Assembly (NCBI GenBank): GCA_005893295.1
Contig: VBOY01000014.1
Coordinates: forward strand, 1 to 37,730
From: Candidatus Eiseniibacteriota bacterium
Lineage (GTDB): Bacteria > Eisenbacteria > RBG-16-71-46
Direction: 5' to 3'
DNA: 37,730 bases
Under the pieces are notes generated by a model, which worked only from the letters and a program-made list of their open reading frames with translations, was not told where the DNA came from and did no database searches. Every line of letters starts with the position of its first letter. The first letter of the stretch is position 1. Positions 18,806 to 26,623 of the stretch are shown here, piece by piece. A program made the translations under genes and the position numbers.

Positions 18806-19356
18806 TGGCGGTGCGGCCGATCCGCATCTACGGGGACCCAGTGCTGCGCCAACAGGCCGCCGAGGTGGCGGCGGTGAACGAGGTGGTGCGCCGCCTGATC
18901 GAGGACCTGCGCGACACCATGCACGCGTACCGCGGCGTCGGTCTGGCGGCCAATCAGATCGGAGCGCTCGAGCGCGTGCTGGTGGTGGACGTGCCGGTCG
19001 AAGGCGAACGGCGTGTCGAGCTCACCTTGGTGAACCCGGTGCTGAGCGAGCCGGCCGAGACGAACGTGGACGAGGAGGGGTGCCTGTCGATCCCCGGAAT
19101 CTACGAGGAGGTGCGCCGCGCCGCCCGGGTGCGCGTGAAGGCGCTGGACGAGCGCGGCGTGCCCGTGGATATGGTGGTCCAGGGGTACCTGGCGCGCGCC
19201 ATCCAGCACGAGGTGGACCACCTGAACGGTGTGCTCTTCGTCGACCGGCTGTCGGTCTTGAAGCGCCAATTCCTCAAGAAGTCCCTGGAGGCGCTGGCGC
19301 GCGGTGAGCGCCCCGAAGGCTACGAGCCTCCGGTCGCCGAGGAGAGCTCCCCGTGA
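18805..19356 (+). CDS. def: Peptide deformylase
   Basis: A 183-residue metallo-enzyme that removes the formyl group from new proteins. All three motifs are present: GVGLAANQIG (residues 44-53), EEGCLSIPG (metal ligand C93) and QHEVDHLNG (H135, catalytic E136, H139). Length and motif spacing are typical of class I enzymes. The start overlaps the yajC stop by one base (TAATG) and the end overlaps fmt by GTGA. Adjacent fmt makes the formylation/deformylation pair. Confidence 0.97.
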   Translation: MAVRPIRIYGDPVLRQQAAEVAAVNEVVRRLIEDLRDTMHAYRGVGLAANQIGALERVLVVDVPVEGERRVELTLVNPVLSEPAETNVDEEGCLSIPGIYEEVRRAARVRVKALDERGVPVDMVVQGYLARAIQHEVDHLNGVLFVDRLSVLKRQFLKKSLEALARGERPEGYEPPVAEESSP

Positions 19357-20357
19357 GTCGCCCGCGCGTGGTGTTCATGGGCACTCCGGCGTTCGCGGTC
19401 CCCGCGCTGCGGGCGATCGCGGCCGCGTGCGAGGTGGTGGCGGTGGTGACTCGCCCCGATCGACCGCGGGGCCGCGGGCGCACCGCCGCGCCGTCCGAGG
19501 TGGCGGATGCGGCGGGCTCGCTGGGCTTGGAGGTCCTGAAGCCCGAGCGGCTCCACGATCCCAAGGTGCGCGAACGGCTCGCGTCGCTGGATGCGGATCT
19601 GTTCGCGGTGGTGGCGTTCGGCGAGATCCTCTCGCGTGAGCTGCTCGGCCTGCCGAGGCTCGGCTCGATCAACCTGCACGCTTCGCTCCTGCCCGCGCTG
19701 CGCGGCGCCTCGCCGGTCCAGCGAGCGCTCTGGGAGGGCCGCGTCGGCACCGGGGTCACGACTCTGTGGATGGACGAAGGGATCGACACGGGGGACATGA
19801 TCCTGCAGCGCTGGAGCCCGATCGAGCCGGCGGATACCGCCGGGACCCTCGCGGCGCGGCTCGCCGACGAGGGAGCCCCGTTGCTCGCGGAGAGCTTGCT
19901 GCTGGCGCATCGAGGTCATGCGCCTCGGGTGTCTCAGGATCGCGATGCCGGAAGCTACGCGCCCCGGCTTGCCAAGGCCGACGGCGTGGTCGACTGGTCG
20001 CTCGACGTCGAGACGGTGTGGAGCCACCAGCGCGCGGTGACGCCATGGCCGGGGGCGATCGCGAGGCTTCAAGGCACGGCGCTCCGATTGGTCCAGACCA
20101 GCCCGCACCACCGGCTGCCCGCGCGCGCCGCTGCCGGCACGGTGACGGGATCGGAGCGCGACGGGCTCACGGTCGCCTGCGGACACGGTGTGCTGCTGGT
20201 GCGTCGAGTCCAGGCCGAAGGACGGACCGAGATGGATGCCGCCGCCTGGGCGCGCGGCGCGCGAATCGCCACCGGCGATCGTTTCGAGGCTCCGGAAGAA
20301 GCAGGCCCCAACCTCGGCACGGAGTCCGCCGCCCAGCGCAAGCAGGTGGGCGCGTGA
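19353..20357 (+). CDS. fmt: Methionyl-tRNA formyltransferase
   Basis: A 334-residue enzyme that formylates initiator Met-tRNA using 10-formyltetrahydrofolate. The N-terminal RVVFMGTPAFAVPAL, catalytic N107 and H109 in INLHASLLPALRGASPVQ, and D145 in DEGIDTGDM are conserved. The C-terminal tRNA-binding domain includes AVTPWPGA. The GTG start at 19353 overlaps the def stop and has GGAG upstream; the stop overlaps the rsmB GTG start. The C-terminal tail of about 25 residues after the last family strand is unremarkable. Confidence 0.96.
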   Translation: MSRPRVVFMGTPAFAVPALRAIAAACEVVAVVTRPDRPRGRGRTAAPSEVADAAGSLGLEVLKPERLHDPKVRERLASLDADLFAVVAFGEILSRELLGLPRLGSINLHASLLPALRGASPVQRALWEGRVGTGVTTLWMDEGIDTGDMILQRWSPIEPADTAGTLAARLADEGAPLLAESLLLAHRGHAPRVSQDRDAGSYAPRLAKADGVVDWSLDVETVWSHQRAVTPWPGAIARLQGTALRLVQTSPHHRLPARAAAGTVTGSERDGLTVACGHGVLLVRRVQAEGRTEMDAAAWARGARIATGDRFEAPEEAGPNLGTESAAQRKQVGA

Positions 20358-21910
20358 GCCAGCGCCCGCCGCGTTCGAATCGGCGCCGTGGGAGACCTGG
20401 CCCGGCCGCGCGCGGCGGGGCGCGCCGCGACGGCTCGGGCGCGCCGCGACCGGGCGAGCCCAGCTTCGTGCGCAACCGGTCGCGCCCGATCTACGGCGAG
20501 CGCCGCGGCAAGAGGCGCGATGGGGCACGACGCGAAGGTGGGGGGCGCGACGGCCCGAAGCCCAAGGAGCGCGACGCACCGAGCCTGCCGCGTGATCCGC
20601 GCCAGGCCGCGCTCCGCGTTCTCCACGCCGTGGACACGCGCAAGGCATTCAGCGACCGCATGCTCGAGGCCGCCCATGCTTCGAATGATCGGGATCCGCG
20701 CGACCAGGCGCTGCTCCACGAGCTGGTCAAAGGGACCCTGCGCTGGCGTGGGCGCCTGGACTGGATCCTCGACCGCCTGATCCACATGGGGCTGAACCAG
20801 CTCCCACCGTGGATCCGCAATATCCTGCGACTCGGCGCCTATCAGATCCTGTTCCTCGACCGCATCCCGATCCACGCCGCGGTGGACGAATCGGTGAAGC
20901 TCGCGCACGAACACGGGCATCCGGGAACCGCGGGGCTGGTGAACAGCGTGCTGCGACGCCTCGGCGAGGAAAAGGACTCGCTCGCCTTGCCCGATGGGGA
21001 CGACCCCGAGTCGTTGGCCGCGTGGGGGTCGCATCCGCTGTGGCTGGTCGAAATGTGGCGCGAGCGCTTTGGCGCCGAGGCCACGCGGGCACTCCTGCTG
21101 GCGGACAATCGAGCGGCGCCGCTGGGCCTGCGGGTCAACCGCCTGCGCGGAACCAGGGACGAGCTGGTGGCGCGGCTCACCGAAGAGGGCGTGACGGCCA
21201 CGCCGGCGCGTTTCTCGCCCGATCTGGCATGGGTCGAGGGGAACGTGGTGCCCTACCGGCTCAAGGCGTTCCGCGACGGCTGGTGCACGCCCCAAGACGA
21301 GAGCGAAGCGCTGGTCGCGCGCTTGGTGGCCCCCGAACCGCACGAGCGCCTGCTCGACCTATGCGCCGCCCCCGGCGGCAAGTGCACCCACCTGGCCGAG
21401 CTGATGGGAGACGAGGGCGAGGTGTGGGCGATGGAGCGCGCCGAAGCCCGCGTGGCGTCGCTGGCCATGGCGGTCGAGCGTCTCAAGACTCAAGCGGTGC
21501 ACGTGGTCCAGGGCGACGGGCGCAATTACACGTTCCCGATGCCGTTCGACCGCGTGCTGGTGGACGCACCCTGCTCGGGGCTGGGCGTGCTGGCGCGGCG
21601 GGCGGATGCGCGCTGGCGCAAGGGCCCCGAAGTGCTCGACGAGATGCCGCCGCTTCAGCTGGAGCTGCTGATTGCCGGAAGCCGCCGCGCACGTCCTGGC
21701 GGCGTGCTGGTCTACAGCGTGTGCTCGTTCGAGCCCGAGGAGACGACCGAGCTGGTCGAGCGCTTCCTCGCGGCCGCGCCCGAGTTCGTGCTCGAGAGCG
21801 CAGCCGGATACGTGCCCGAGGAGGTGGTGGACGAGCAGGGATTCCTCACCATCCTGCCGCACGTGCACGGCTGCGACGGCGCGTTCGCCGCGCGCTTCCG
21901 CAGGACATGA
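20354..21910 (+). CDS. rsmB: 16S rRNA (cytosine-967-C5)-methyltransferase RsmB
   Basis: A 518-residue SAM-dependent rRNA methyltransferase. After an Arg/Gly-rich, low-complexity N-terminus of about 75 residues comes a NusB-like RNA-binding domain (RQAALRVLHAVDT to VNSVLRRLG, roughly 80-200). The C-terminal Rossmann methyltransferase domain has SAM motif LDLCAAPGGKCTHLAE and two catalytic cysteines in DAPCSGLG and YSVCSFEPEE. This NusB plus methyltransferase layout distinguishes RsmB from RsmF. The GTG start overlaps fmt and the stop overlaps the PASTA gene (ATGA). The basic extension is not part of the standard enzyme and may add RNA affinity; that is inference. Confidence 0.94.
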   Translation: MSQRPPRSNRRRGRPGPAARGGARRDGSGAPRPGEPSFVRNRSRPIYGERRGKRRDGARREGGGRDGPKPKERDAPSLPRDPRQAALRVLHAVDTRKAFSDRMLEAAHASNDRDPRDQALLHELVKGTLRWRGRLDWILDRLIHMGLNQLPPWIRNILRLGAYQILFLDRIPIHAAVDESVKLAHEHGHPGTAGLVNSVLRRLGEEKDSLALPDGDDPESLAAWGSHPLWLVEMWRERFGAEATRALLLADNRAAPLGLRVNRLRGTRDELVARLTEEGVTATPARFSPDLAWVEGNVVPYRLKAFRDGWCTPQDESEALVARLVAPEPHERLLDLCAAPGGKCTHLAELMGDEGEVWAMERAEARVASLAMAVERLKTQAVHVVQGDGRNYTFPMPFDRVLVDAPCSGLGVLARRADARWRKGPEVLDEMPPLQLELLIAGSRRARPGGVLVYSVCSFEPEETTELVERFLAAAPEFVLESAAGYVPEEVVDEQGFLTILPHVHGCDGAFAARFRRT

Positions 21911-22887
21911 GCCCGCGCCACCGCAGGCGCACCCGGTACGAGCCGCCCGGCGCACGCGAGCCCCGTCCCTGGCCCCTCCCGCCCGCTGCCGAGACCCTTT
22001 CCAAGCCCGAGCCCGAGCGGCCGTCGGCCGACACCACAGCGGTGGCCGCTCCGCCAGCCGGGGGCGTGGCGGCACCCCAGGCCGCCGAGACCCCGTCACC
22101 GGCCGCCTTTTCAGGCGGGCGCGGTGACGTCGAGGCGCCGGCCGCGCGGCCCACCCGGTGGCACGATCGTCTGCGCGGCGCCTCCATCATGGCAGGGATC
22201 GGGGTTCTCGCGTTCGCCACCGGCTTGGTGCTCTTCAACAGCGTCGTCATGCCGCGGCTGATCCACGGCGTGAGCGAAGTCCACGTGCCCGATCTGCGCA
22301 ACCTCACCCTCGAGCAGGCCGAGCACGCGCTTCGGCCGCTGGATCTCCAGGTGTCGCGCGCCGGCGAGCGCTTCGACCCCGCGGTGCCGCGCGGGTTCAT
22401 CCTCTCGCAGGATCCCCCCGGGGGCACGACGGTGCGCGGGCACAAGCGCATCTCGGTGATGGTGAGCATGGGCGAGGAGTTCAGCTCGGTGCCCGAGCTG
22501 TTCGGCGAGTCGCAACGAAGCGCCGAGGGCCTGCTGAAGAGCGCCGGCCTGAGGCTTGGCGCGATCACGCGCGCCGCCTCGGACGACGTCGGAGAGGGTC
22601 TGGTGGCGGGGTCCGACCCGGGCCCCGAGACCGTGCTGCCGCGCGACACCCCGGTGAGCCTGCTGGTCTCGACCGGCAGCGGCGAGGAGAGCTTCGTCAT
22701 GCCGGACCTCCTCGGCCGTGAGATCATGGGCGTGCGCCGCCAGCTCGACGCCCTGGGCTTTCGCGTCGTGACCCCGATCGGGGCCGCCTCGATCGGCACC
22801 ATTCTGTCGCAGAACCCAGCACCCGGATCGCGGATCACGAGCGCCACCGTGATCCAGCTCCAGGCGACCGGAAGGATGATCCGGTGA
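21907..22887 (+). CDS. Membrane-anchored PASTA-repeat protein without kinase domain
   Basis: A 326-residue protein with a Pro/Ala-rich cytoplasmic N-terminus (1-90), one membrane segment (about 92-113, IMAGIGVLAFATGLVLF) and three extracytoplasmic PASTA repeats (about 124-188, 193-256 and 262-321). Each repeat has the VPDL/VPEL/MPDL opening and a central Q/D-P-G-P/G motif such as SQDPPGGTTV and SQNPAPGSRI. PASTA repeats usually bind peptidoglycan fragments in PrkC-type kinases or penicillin-binding proteins. Neither partner domain is present, so this is a stand-alone sensor or scaffold of the cell wall. It overlaps rsmB (ATGA) and rpe (GTGA). Confidence 0.9.
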   Translation: MSPRHRRRTRYEPPGAREPRPWPLPPAAETLSKPEPERPSADTTAVAAPPAGGVAAPQAAETPSPAAFSGGRGDVEAPAARPTRWHDRLRGASIMAGIGVLAFATGLVLFNSVVMPRLIHGVSEVHVPDLRNLTLEQAEHALRPLDLQVSRAGERFDPAVPRGFILSQDPPGGTTVRGHKRISVMVSMGEEFSSVPELFGESQRSAEGLLKSAGLRLGAITRAASDDVGEGLVAGSDPGPETVLPRDTPVSLLVSTGSGEESFVMPDLLGREIMGVRRQLDALGFRVVTPIGAASIGTILSQNPAPGSRITSATVIQLQATGRMIR

Positions 22888-23681
22888 CGCCGCTCGTGGG
22901 GAAGAGCAAAGGCGCGCGGTCGAGGCAGGTGCGCACGGGCGCATCGCCCCAGGCGAGGCCGGCGAAGGCGACGGCGCCACCGATCGTGGCGCCGTCGATC
23001 CTCTCGGCCGACTTCTCGCGGCTCTCATCCGAGCTGGCGCTGGTCGACCCCGCGCGTGACTGGGTGCACTGCGACGTGATGGACAACCACTTCGTGCCCA
23101 ACCTCACCTTTGGGCCGATCGTGGTGCGCGCGGTGCGCGACCTCACCCGCGCCCAGGTGGACGTTCACCTCATGATCGAGGAGCCCGCGCGGCTGGTGCC
23201 CGAGTTCCGCGCGGCCGGGGCCGATGGCATCACGGTGCACCTCGAGGCGTGCCGCGAGGTCGCCAAGACGCTGGCGGCGATCCGCACCCAGGGTGCTCGG
23301 GTGGGGCTGGCGCTCAAGCCGGGGACGCCCATCGAGGAAGCCGAGCCCCACCTCGCGGGGCTCGGCCTGTTGCTGGTGATGACGGTGGAGCCCGGCTTCG
23401 GCGGGCAGGCCTTCATCCCGGGAATGCTCGACAAGGTGCGGGCGGCCGTGACGTGGCGCGAGCGCCACGGCGCGCGCTACCTGATCGAGGTCGACGGCGG
23501 GATCGCCCCCGCCACGGCTCGCCGGGCTCGCCGCGCGGGAGCGGAGGTGTTCGTCGCCGGGCACGCCATCTATCGGCAAGGCGACCCGCGCCACGCGCTC
23601 TCCAAGCTGCGCGACGCGGTGGGCGTTCCGAAGCTCATCCCCCAATCTCGAGCCGCTCGCCGGTCTCGAGCAGCGTCTTGA
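22884..23681 (+). CDS. rpe: Ribulose-phosphate 3-epimerase
   Basis: A 265-residue TIM-barrel epimerase interconverting ribulose-5-phosphate and xylulose-5-phosphate in the pentose-phosphate pathway. Motifs are VAPSILSADF, HCDVMDNHFVPNLTFGP, VHLMIEEP, LLVMTVEPGFGGQAFI and IEVDGGIAPATA. A basic N-terminal extension of about 34 residues precedes the barrel; the GTG at 22884 was chosen for its GTGA overlap with the PASTA gene, but an internal start nearer the barrel is possible. The 3' end overlaps the convergent ArsR-SRPBCC gene by 47 bases, so the last 15 or so residues (Arg/Ser/Ala-rich) come from the overlap. Confidence 0.95.
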   Translation: MTPLVGKSKGARSRQVRTGASPQARPAKATAPPIVAPSILSADFSRLSSELALVDPARDWVHCDVMDNHFVPNLTFGPIVVRAVRDLTRAQVDVHLMIEEPARLVPEFRAAGADGITVHLEACREVAKTLAAIRTQGARVGLALKPGTPIEEAEPHLAGLGLLLVMTVEPGFGGQAFIPGMLDKVRAAVTWRERHGARYLIEVDGGIAPATARRARRAGAEVFVAGHAIYRQGDPRHALSKLRDAVGVPKLIPQSRAARRSRAAS

Positions 23682-24414
23682 GCCCCGAGAGGATCACGCT
23701 GAGTCCCTCGCGCACGCTCATGAGCGTCGCGGTCTCACCCTCGAAACCTCGGTGCTCGACCGTCACGCGGCACGCAGCGCCGAGTGGCTCGATCGTCCAC
23801 ACCACGGTGTGCGCGGGGTCGCGTGCCACCTCGTCGTCCCACAGGGCCGAGAAGCTGTGCACCAGACGGCGCGGTCGCTCCACCTCGAGCACGGTTCCCT
23901 CCGCCGCGGGCTTCCCGTCCGGGTAGGCATAGGTGAGCGGCGAGCCCGGCTTCCAATCGCTCGCCACCAGCGTTCCATGGAAATAGTCGCGCGTGCGCTC
24001 TGCGCGCGTGATCGCCTCCCAGATCTGCTCCGCGGACGCGCGGATGATCACCTCGTGGGCGTGGCGTGGCAGGGTCGCGGTCGCCATGTTGCTCGTGCGA
24101 TTCATGGCCGTCTCCTCCACCTCGCGTTCGAGATCGCCGAGCGAGCCCGCCCAGGGTTCCGCGTACTTGTCGATCCAGCGGTCGTGGATGAGTCGGATCG
24201 GCACCGGGTTCAAGTAATGGAGCTTCTTCCGGCCCGCGCGCCGCGTGAGCACCAGCCCGGCCGACTCGAGCACCTTGAGGTGCTTCATGGTGCCGAAGCG
24301 GGTCATGGGCAGATGGGCATCGAGCTCTGCGAGCGTGCGGCCGTCCGCATGGAAGAGGAGGTCCAGCAGGGCCCGCCGATGCGGATCGGACAAGGCGCGG
24401 AAGACGGTTTCCAT
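23635..24414 (-). CDS. ArsR-family HTH regulator fused to an SRPBCC/AHSA1 domain
   Basis: A 259-residue fusion. Residues 1-95 are an ArsR-type winged helix (METVFRALSDPHRRALLDLL, TRFGTMKHLKVLESAGLV, RRAGRKKLHYLNP). Residues about 118-255 form an SRPBCC/AHSA1 ligand-binding fold (EVIIRASAEQIWEAIT, DYFHGTLVASDWKPGS, VVWTIEPLG). In related fusions the second domain is thought to sense a hydrophobic small molecule; here the ligand is unknown. No metal-binding cysteines typical of metal-sensing ArsR are present. The promoter just upstream carries inverted repeats, which suggests autorepression. The 3' end overlaps rpe on the other strand. Confidence 0.88.
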   Translation of the reverse strand: METVFRALSDPHRRALLDLLFHADGRTLAELDAHLPMTRFGTMKHLKVLESAGLVLTRRAGRKKLHYLNPVPIRLIHDRWIDKYAEPWAGSLGDLEREVEETAMNRTSNMATATLPRHAHEVIIRASAEQIWEAITRAERTRDYFHGTLVASDWKPGSPLTYAYPDGKPAAEGTVLEVERPRRLVHSFSALWDDEVARDPAHTVVWTIEPLGAACRVTVEHRGFEGETATLMSVREGLSVILSGLKTLLETGERLEIGG

Positions 24415-24420
24415 GCGCCA

Positions 24421-24450
24421 TTAATACGTGACCCGTTAGTCACCTGTAAA
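24421..24450 (-). promoter_or_regulatory. Promoter of the ArsR-SRPBCC gene, predicted leaderless
   Basis: On the minus strand TTTACA (24445-24450) and TATTAA (24421-24426) are 18 bases apart. The -35 matches five of six consensus positions, the -10 four of six. Only six bases separate the -10 hexamer from the ATG at 24414, so transcription should start at or next to the A of the start codon. No ribosome-binding site exists, in agreement with a leaderless mRNA. Confidence 0.55.
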
Positions 24451-24465
24451 GGGAAGTTACAGGTG
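24428..24465. promoter_or_regulatory. Two inverted repeats overlapping the ArsR-SRPBCC promoter (putative operator)
   Basis: GTGAC (24428-24432) and GTCAC (24439-24443) flank six bases and fill the spacer between the two promoter hexamers. A second, perfect 9-bp repeat, CACCTGTAA (24441-24449) with TTACAGGTG (24457-24465), overlaps the -35 box. Such placement suits an autorepressor of the ArsR type. Which repeat is bound is inference. Confidence 0.5.
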
Positions 24466-24574
24466 GCGGGCCGATTCCAGGCAAATCGAGGAGTTTTGGC
24501 TGGTCCGTTAGAGGCGACCTCTGAGCCTCGCCCTGGGCCGTGCATGCGTTCCCTACCTCCACCTGCCTACCCTG

Positions 24575-24583
24575 TGCTATGTT
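24575..24583 (+). promoter_or_regulatory. Possible extended -10 element upstream of ffh
   Basis: TG-C-TATGTT at 24575-24583 resembles an extended -10 box, 25 bases before the ffh GTG. No convincing -35 hexamer is found at the right distance, which extended -10 promoters can lack. Confidence 0.3.
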
Positions 24584-24608
24584 GCGCGCTTCTTGGGCGA
24601 GAGGAACA

Positions 24609-25937
24609 GTGTTCGAAGCGCTGACGGGCCGTCTCGACGGCATCTTCCGGAAGCTCACGGGCCAGGCTCGATTGACCCCCGAGAGCATTCAGGAAGGCTT
24701 GAGGGAAGTGCGGCGAGCGCTGCTCGAAGCCGATGTTCAAGTCGCTGTCGCGAAGGACTTTATCACCAGGGTCGAGGCGCGGGCAGTCGGCCAAGAGGTT
24801 CTCCGCAGCCTGACTCCGGGTCAGCAGGTGATCGGCTTGGTGCGGGACGAGCTGATTCGCCTGCTCGGGGATCGCCCGGTCACGCTGGCCGGCTCACCGC
24901 ATCTGCCGACGGTGGTGCTGCTCGCGGGCCTTCAGGGCTCGGGCAAGACCACCTTCGCGGGAAAGCTCGCGCACTGGCTCAAGAACGCGGGCAAACGGAC
25001 GCTGCTGGCGAGCGCCGACGTCTATCGCCCGGCCGCGATCGAGCAGCTCGAGCGGCTGGGAGCCCAAGCCGAGGTGGGCTTCTTTCGCGCGGACGAGGGG
25101 ACTCAGCCGGCCGAGATCGTGCGGCGAGCGGTCGACGAGGCGCGGCGCAGAGGATTCGACTTCCTGGTGCTCGACACCGCCGGACGGCTCCACATCGACG
25201 AGCCCTTGATGGCGGAGTTGGCGGAGCTCAAGGCCGCGGCGCGGGCCCATCAGGTGCTGCTGGTGGTGGACGGGATGACCGGCCAGGAGGCGGTACGGAT
25301 CGGCCGCGCGTTTGCCGAGCGGACCGGGATCGATGGGCTGGTGCTGACCAAGATGGATGGCGACGCGCGCGGCGGCGCGGCGCTGTCGCTGAGGCAGGTG
25401 ACGGGCAAGCCGATCCTGTTCCTCGGCGTGGGCGAGAAGCTCGACGCGCTCGAGGCGTTCGATCCCGAGCGCGTGGCAGGACGCATCCTGGGGATGGGCG
25501 ACGTGCTGGGCTTGGTCGAGCGGGCCCGCGCGACGGTGGATCGAGAAGCGGTCGAGCGCATGGCCGAGAGAGCGCGCCGCGCCGACTGGACACTCGAGGA
25601 CTTCCTCGAGCAGCTCAGACAGATGAAGAAGATGGGACCGCTCGAGGACCTGGCGAAGATGCTGCCGGGAGTGCCGCGCCAAGCGCTGTCCGAGATCGGG
25701 CCCCAGGCGGGGCGTCTCAAGCGCTTCGAGGCGATCCTGCTCAGCATGACGCCGTTCGAGCGGCGCCATCCGCGACGGATCGACGGAAGTCGCCGGCGCC
25801 GCATCGCGGCCGGAAGCGGCACCACGGTGCCGGAAGTGAACCAGCTGTTGAAGGACTTCGAGCAGGCGCGAACGTTGATGAAGCGCCTGAAGCACGGTCC
25901 GCGCGGTCTCAAGGGCTTGCGCGGCCTGATGCGCTGA
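24609..25937 (+). CDS. ffh: Signal recognition particle protein Ffh (SRP54)
   Basis: A 442-residue GTPase that binds signal sequences of membrane proteins and delivers ribosomes to FtsY. The N domain (1-90) is followed by the GTPase domain with [48 protein letters not shown] and a G-x-GEK segment. The M domain ends [29 protein letters not shown] and [11 protein letters not shown]. The GTG at 24609 is preceded by AGAGGA at five bases; an in-frame ATG at 24540 would add 23 unconserved residues. The M domain is short and lacks a long methionine-rich tail. No 4.5S RNA was seen in the flanking gap. Confidence 0.96.
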   Translation: MFEALTGRLDGIFRKLTGQARLTPESIQEGLREVRRALLEADVQVAVAKDFITRVEARAVGQEVLRSLTPGQQVIGLVRDELIRLLGDRPVTLAGSPHLPTVVLLAGLQGSGKTTFAGKLAHWLKNAGKRTLLASADVYRPAAIEQLERLGAQAEVGFFRADEGTQPAEIVRRAVDEARRRGFDFLVLDTAGRLHIDEPLMAELAELKAAARAHQVLLVVDGMTGQEAVRIGRAFAERTGIDGLVLTKMDGDARGGAALSLRQVTGKPILFLGVGEKLDALEAFDPERVAGRILGMGDVLGLVERARATVDREAVERMAERARRADWTLEDFLEQLRQMKKMGPLEDLAKMLPGVPRQALSEIGPQAGRLKRFEAILLSMTPFERRHPRRIDGSRRRRIAAGSGTTVPEVNQLLKDFEQARTLMKRLKHGPRGLKGLRGLMR

Positions 25938-25938
25938 C

Positions 25939-26010
25939 GGCGTTCGGAGCGCCCGGCGCGAGTCGAGTACGCGAAGCAGGACACGGTGCACGAGGCGATG
26001 TCCGAACGCC
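25939..26010 (+). repeat. Long-range inverted repeat in the ffh-rpsP gap
   Basis: GGCGTTCGGA (25939-25948) is perfectly complementary to TCCGAACGCC (26001-26010), 52 bases apart, within the 124-base gap before rpsP. GGACCG then occurs three times (26011, 26024, 26032). The transcript could fold into an extended stem in the rpsP leader. No T-run follows, so it is not an obvious terminator. Confidence 0.5.
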
Positions 26011-26061
26011 GGACCGACGCAATGGACCGGTGGACCGGGCACGCCAGGAGGAGCCAAACGC

Positions 26062-26484
26062 ATGGCAGTCGTCATTCGCTTGATGCGGGCCGGGGCGAAG
26101 AAGCGGCCCTTCTTTCGCATGGTGGCCGCGGATTCTCGCCGCCAGCGGGATGGGCGCTTTCTCGAGATCCTGGGCCACTACAACCCGCTCACTCAGCCCT
26201 TCGAGGTGATGGTCCACAAGGACAAGGTCGAGGCGTGGCTCAACAAGGGCGCTCAGCCCTCGGAGCAGGCAGCTTCGCTGTTGCGCTCGCTCGGGATCCA
26301 GCCGGCGCGCGCGGCGACCGCGGCAAGTGAGGTGGCGCCCGCGATCGTCGTCGCGCCCAAGCCGAACGCGAAATCGGCGAAGGCGGCGGTGAAGCGGGCC
26401 GCTCCGCGCAAGGTATCGAGCCGCAAGGTCGAGAGGAAGGCCGCGCGCAAGGCGGCGAAGAAGAAGGCGGCCGCCAAGAGCTGA
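26062..26484 (+). CDS. rpsP: Small ribosomal subunit protein bS16 with basic C-terminal extension
   Basis: A 140-residue S16 protein. Residues 1-80 are the standard fold ([53 protein letters not shown]). About 60 further residues form an Ala/Lys-rich tail (KAAVKRAAP and similar), as seen in several high-GC bacteria and probably contacting rRNA. GGAGG upstream of the ATG is a strong ribosome-binding site. Position after ffh is the classical arrangement, but the KH-domain protein, rimM, trmD and rplS that normally follow are absent; a HemC-like gene follows instead. Confidence 0.97.
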   Translation: MAVVIRLMRAGAKKRPFFRMVAADSRRQRDGRFLEILGHYNPLTQPFEVMVHKDKVEAWLNKGAQPSEQAASLLRSLGIQPARAATAASEVAPAIVVAPKPNAKSAKAAVKRAAPRKVSSRKVERKAARKAAKKKAAAKS

Positions 26485-26567
26485 TCCGCGCCACGCCGAT
26501 TCCGCTCGGGCCGCGTGCGCTCCGTGTTCGTTGCTCGTGACGGCACCCGCCTCACCGGGGATTCTCC

Positions 26568-26597
26568 TTGCCGCTCAGTCGACGGCTCGCGCATAGT
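26568..26597 (+). promoter_or_regulatory. Candidate promoter of the HemC-like gene
   Basis: TTGCCG (26568-26573) and CATAGT (26592-26597) lie 18 bases apart in the 139-base gap between rpsP and the HemC-like gene. Each hexamer matches the sigma-70 consensus at three or four positions. The implied leader of about 20 bases contains the GAGGAG ribosome-binding site. Confidence 0.3.
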
Positions 26598-26623
26598 GCC
26601 AAGCCACGTTCGAGGAGCGCTCG

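Noticed and set aside
24466-24574. 4.5S (SRP) RNA gene upstream of ffh
   Set aside because: The conserved apical GGTCAGGTCCGGAAGGAAGC-like core is not present on either strand of this gap.
26011-26037. GGACCG triplicate as a CRISPR or regulatory repeat array
   Set aside because: The units are too short and irregularly spaced (13 and 8 bases); kept only as part of the rpsP leader observation.
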